Below, piece after piece: positions 62,501 to 64,000 of a DNA stretch of 64,000 nucleotides. The DNA is taken from contig BAABNI010000011.1 in NCBI GenBank assembly GCA_040365065.1, forward strand, positions 1-64,000. The letters run 5' to 3'. The DNA is from Pelagadaptatus aseana (GTDB lineage Bacteria > Pseudomonadota > Gammaproteobacteria > Pseudomonadales > Cellvibrionaceae). The position numbers were made by a program, and so were the translations under genes. Position 1 is the first letter of the stretch, and each line of letters begins with the position of its first letter. The notes under the pieces are model-generated. The model was given only the letters and a program-made list of their open reading frames with translations, was not told the origin of the DNA and ran no database searches.

Positions 62501-64000
62501 TACTGGAATTTTCCGTGCATGACACCGGCATTGGCATGAACCGGAAACAAACAGACAAGCTGTTCAAATCTTTCAGTCAGGCCGACTCTTCGACCACGAG
62601 AAAATATGGCGGTACCGGTCTGGGGCTGGTGATCTGTCAGCGCCTGACCGAAATGATGGGGGGCAAAATATGGGCGCACAGTGAAGAGCAAAGCGGCAGC
62701 ACCTTCTACTTTACCGCCCAATTTGTTCTGCAGGATGCTCAACCGCATCTGGCCATCCCACCGACCAGCAATCTTGGTTCTCCCAAAGTTCTTATCGTCG
62801 ATGACAACGACACTTCACGGAACATTCTGCAACAGATTTTGGTCCGCTTCGGCTTCCGAGTCGAGCAAAGCAGTTCCGCCAAAGACGCTCTCGAACAATT
62901 ATCAAATCGTCACAATCTGGATGACCAACTGCTGTTGATTGACTGGAAAATGCCGCAATGCAATGGCATCGAACTGATCAGGGACATTCGCCATCAATAC
63001 GGTGACGAGCTGCAGATCGTTTTGATGACGCCACTCTACAGCTCAGAAGAAGCAATAGAGATCAGTCACGATGTAAAAATACAAGGCTTCCTGAGCAAAC
63101 CGCTTACGGCATCCAACGTGCTTGACACCGTTTTGCTGGCACTGGGGAAAGAGACCGTCAATGACGCTTACCATGAAGAGCGACAAGGCCATCCATCCGA
63201 GCCCATCCGCAAACTCAGCGGTGCACGAATTCTGCTGGTGGAAGACAACGAAATCAATCAGGATCTGGCACTGGAACTGTTGCGCAGTAACGGCATCCTA
63301 GCCACACTGGCTGAGGATGGTCAGCAGGCCATAGAAAAACTGCAACAAGATGAATTTGATGGCGTTTTGATGGACTGTCAGATGCCGGTCATGGATGGCT
63401 ATACCGCCACTCAAAAGATTCGCGAAGACGAGCGCTTCAGATCCCTCCCCATCATTGCCATGACCGCCAACGCCATGGCTGGCGACAAGGAAAAAGTCTT
63501 GGCCGTTGGCATGAACGATCACATTGCCAAACCCATCAATGTTCAGGACATGTTCAACACCATGGCCAGATGGATTACGCCGTCCCGTTCCGCTCCGATT
63601 TCCGCCACAGCGCGAGCAGAGCACCTTGAACCTGTTAACCTGCCGGACAATCTACCTGGCATCGACATCCAGGGCGGCTTAAAAACGGCTCAGAACAATC
63701 CGGCACTGTTCGGTAAATTACTCAGGCGCTTTGCCACGCATTACCAAAATTTTGAATCGGACTTCAACCAGAGCAAGACCGACCAGAACAGCGCCATTCG
63801 CAGCGCCCACACACTGAAAGGCACGGCGGGTAACATTGGCGCCTACCAAGTTCAGGAAGCCGCCTTAAAACTGGAACAGTCCTGTCGCTCGAACAAAGCG
63901 GACGTTGCTAAAGAGCTTGGCGCTGTGACAGACACCTTGCGCATTGTCCTCGATGGTCTTCAACCCTTATTGGCAGAATCCCCGAGCCAGAAAGAACACA
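59590..64000 (+). CDS. large hybrid sensor histidine kinase (3' partial)
   Basis: At least 1470 residues, running off the right edge. Two membrane helices at ~6-25 and ~53-72, a periplasmic dCACHE-like sensor (~75-365) with VGDSGETYALNEDG, and a further helix (~370-392). Then three PAS domains (~420-540, 550-680, 680-800), HisKA with H828 in MSHEIRTPMNAIIG, HATPase (NNAIKFSN, GGTGLGLVICQ), two receivers (D1118 in LLLIDWKMPQCNG; D1262 in GVLMDCQMPVMDG) and an HPt domain with H1407 (SAHTLKGTAGNIGA). It starts at an ATG at 59590, right after the HD-GYP gene, which is a probable target of the phosphorelay. Confidence 0.92.
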   Translation, partial: MTDSTLEPSLIPFLLLLTLVMLFIMAITNINRNGSASNRDKHFNSKRRRNAILSLNALLVATILSLSYVGLERIQQREQNSYRWILSAVLETTNQGLQIWANNNLKQLLTIAERPAIVDLTQALLEEHKDGKNLVHSTQRTRIRDYLQIHNPTLAASYSLVSANYINIASYDESVLGNINLIADKYRHLLARVLWGQPQFIPPIQFAPDHRRKDSPVAFFAAPIKDANGQSVAILIQHIDPSLEFSAIMAGGRVGDSGETYALNEDGVLISESRFTRALKQQGILEQDQSSILKLQADINAPTSQNQLTNMTKGITFKEAGTNVEGYPDYRGVKVIGTWLWNDELNLGLATEIDRNEAYDSYYFIRNALIILIALTLLMSIGSLTFSIRSSNRAGRELEQAKDNLEEQLHRRTEEIKDHEEQYLRLFESTRDAVILMTADRFLNCNSAATELLGYDLDELKLLGVEDVSPPTQPGGENSLELSRNYIKQALGKQKALFEWVHRHKDGTDFICEVLLQPAEWEDAEVIMAVIRDIRKRKANEHALQQSQERLNLAMSGANAGMWDWNAITGEFITNDIWCTMLGFTDQELVHEYGDSHNRWVKLIHPEDREEAVNALQNHVLGMSDAYHDEFRMRTKSGEYKWILCVGKAFERNSDNAANRVLGIHLDIDETKQLQQALGKEKQRVDVILNATPDPILVVQTQGTILDANQACSQTLGYSHAELIGKPLEALLSAKASSNQSNRLERLLEGKDKHSGQRLDFKIQNKRGDELIIEVKLSSIFFDNEDLLIVGLHDVTLEREAEQSLLEAKRMADDANNAKSNFLANMSHEIRTPMNAIIGMSHLALQSDLNRKQRGYISKVHRSAESLLGIINDILDFSKIESGKLDMEFTNFRLEDVMDNLSNLIGLKAEESDLELNFNVEPDVPTALKGDPMRLGQILLNLGNNAIKFSNSGDEVLINVKLENRFDNKAILEFSVHDTGIGMNRKQTDKLFKSFSQADSSTTRKYGGTGLGLVICQRLTEMMGGKIWAHSEEQSGSTFYFTAQFVLQDAQPHLAIPPTSNLGSPKVLIVDDNDTSRNILQQILVRFGFRVEQSSSAKDALEQLSNRHNLDDQLLLIDWKMPQCNGIELIRDIRHQYGDELQIVLMTPLYSSEEAIEISHDVKIQGFLSKPLTASNVLDTVLLALGKETVNDAYHEERQGHPSEPIRKLSGARILLVEDNEINQDLALELLRSNGILATLAEDGQQAIEKLQQDEFDGVLMDCQMPVMDGYTATQKIREDERFRSLPIIAMTANAMAGDKEKVLAVGMNDHIAKPINVQDMFNTMARWITPSRSAPISATARAEHLEPVNLPDNLPGIDIQGGLKTAQNNPALFGKLLRRFATHYQNFESDFNQSKTDQNSAIRSAHTLKGTAGNIGAYQVQEAALKLEQSCRSNKADVAKELGAVTDTLRIVLDGLQPLLAESPSQKEH

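Overview
The window is chromosomal DNA of a Gram-negative gammaproteobacterium, probably marine or aquatic. Several proteins belong to families that I know almost only from Gammaproteobacteria (DUF3080, DUF3429, DUF6279, DUF6482, FolX/FolM). Outer-membrane proteins and lipoproteins are frequent. A YghU, NhaA, CstA and Nramp-type repertoire fits a free-living aerobe or facultative anaerobe, perhaps near Pseudomonadales/Cellvibrionales; the genus cannot be read from the sequence. I see no rRNA, tRNA, CRISPR array, insertion sequence or prophage. Coding density is very high, and many neighbours overlap by 1-4 bases.

Layout. 1-3155: the end of an RND (MMPL) exporter fused in frame to a periplasmic LolA-like domain, followed by its DUF1302-type outer-membrane partner. 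3228-10525: a 7TM-DISM/GGDEF/EAL phosphodiesterase, then a reverse-strand pair of NifJ (pyruvate:ferredoxin oxidoreductase) and a dihydroorotate dehydrogenase-like flavoprotein. 10599-18101: single genes (DUF3080 lipoprotein, class II amidotransferase, metallo-beta-lactamase-fold lipoprotein, kelch protein, SOUL lipoprotein, PQQ sugar dehydrogenase, Nramp-like transporter).

18103-27521 is the most unusual block: five co-directional, tightly packed reverse-strand genes encoding two circularly permuted ATP-grasp proteins (one fused to an alpha-E domain), a stand-alone alpha-E protein and two transglutaminase-fold proteins (one fused to the putative amidoligase domain DUF2126). The set looks like a complete peptide-ligation/peptide-hydrolysis system of unknown product. 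Next to it (27711-29951) is a radical SAM/DUF4130 DNA-repair pair whose promoter carries a textbook LexA box.

30256-36912: YghU, GlpE, NhaA, a histone-deacetylase-like amidohydrolase, FolM, a DUF6482 protein and CstA. 36988-53195: a photo-oxidative-stress type neighbourhood with an FeS photolyase and a CRY-DASH (overlapping ATGA), glutathione peroxidase, FolE, FolX, a DCC thiol oxidoreductase, DUF3429, an acyl-CoA dehydrogenase, an SRPBCC-SDR fusion, a GST, a MASE1/EAL phosphodiesterase, a C-factor-like SDR and a renalase-like FAD oxidoreductase. 53406-56809: aldo/keto reductase, DcaP-type porin and patatin. 56822-64000: a signalling cluster with a double-REC/kinase-like regulator, a REC-HD-GYP phosphodiesterase, and a very large hybrid histidine kinase that starts 5 bases after it and runs off the right edge.

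In function, three c-di-GMP-degrading enzymes (two EAL, one HD-GYP) and no GGDEF domain with an intact motif point to c-di-GMP removal. The pterin genes (folE, folX, folM) together with photolyases suggest that cofactor supply is linked to light or oxidative damage.
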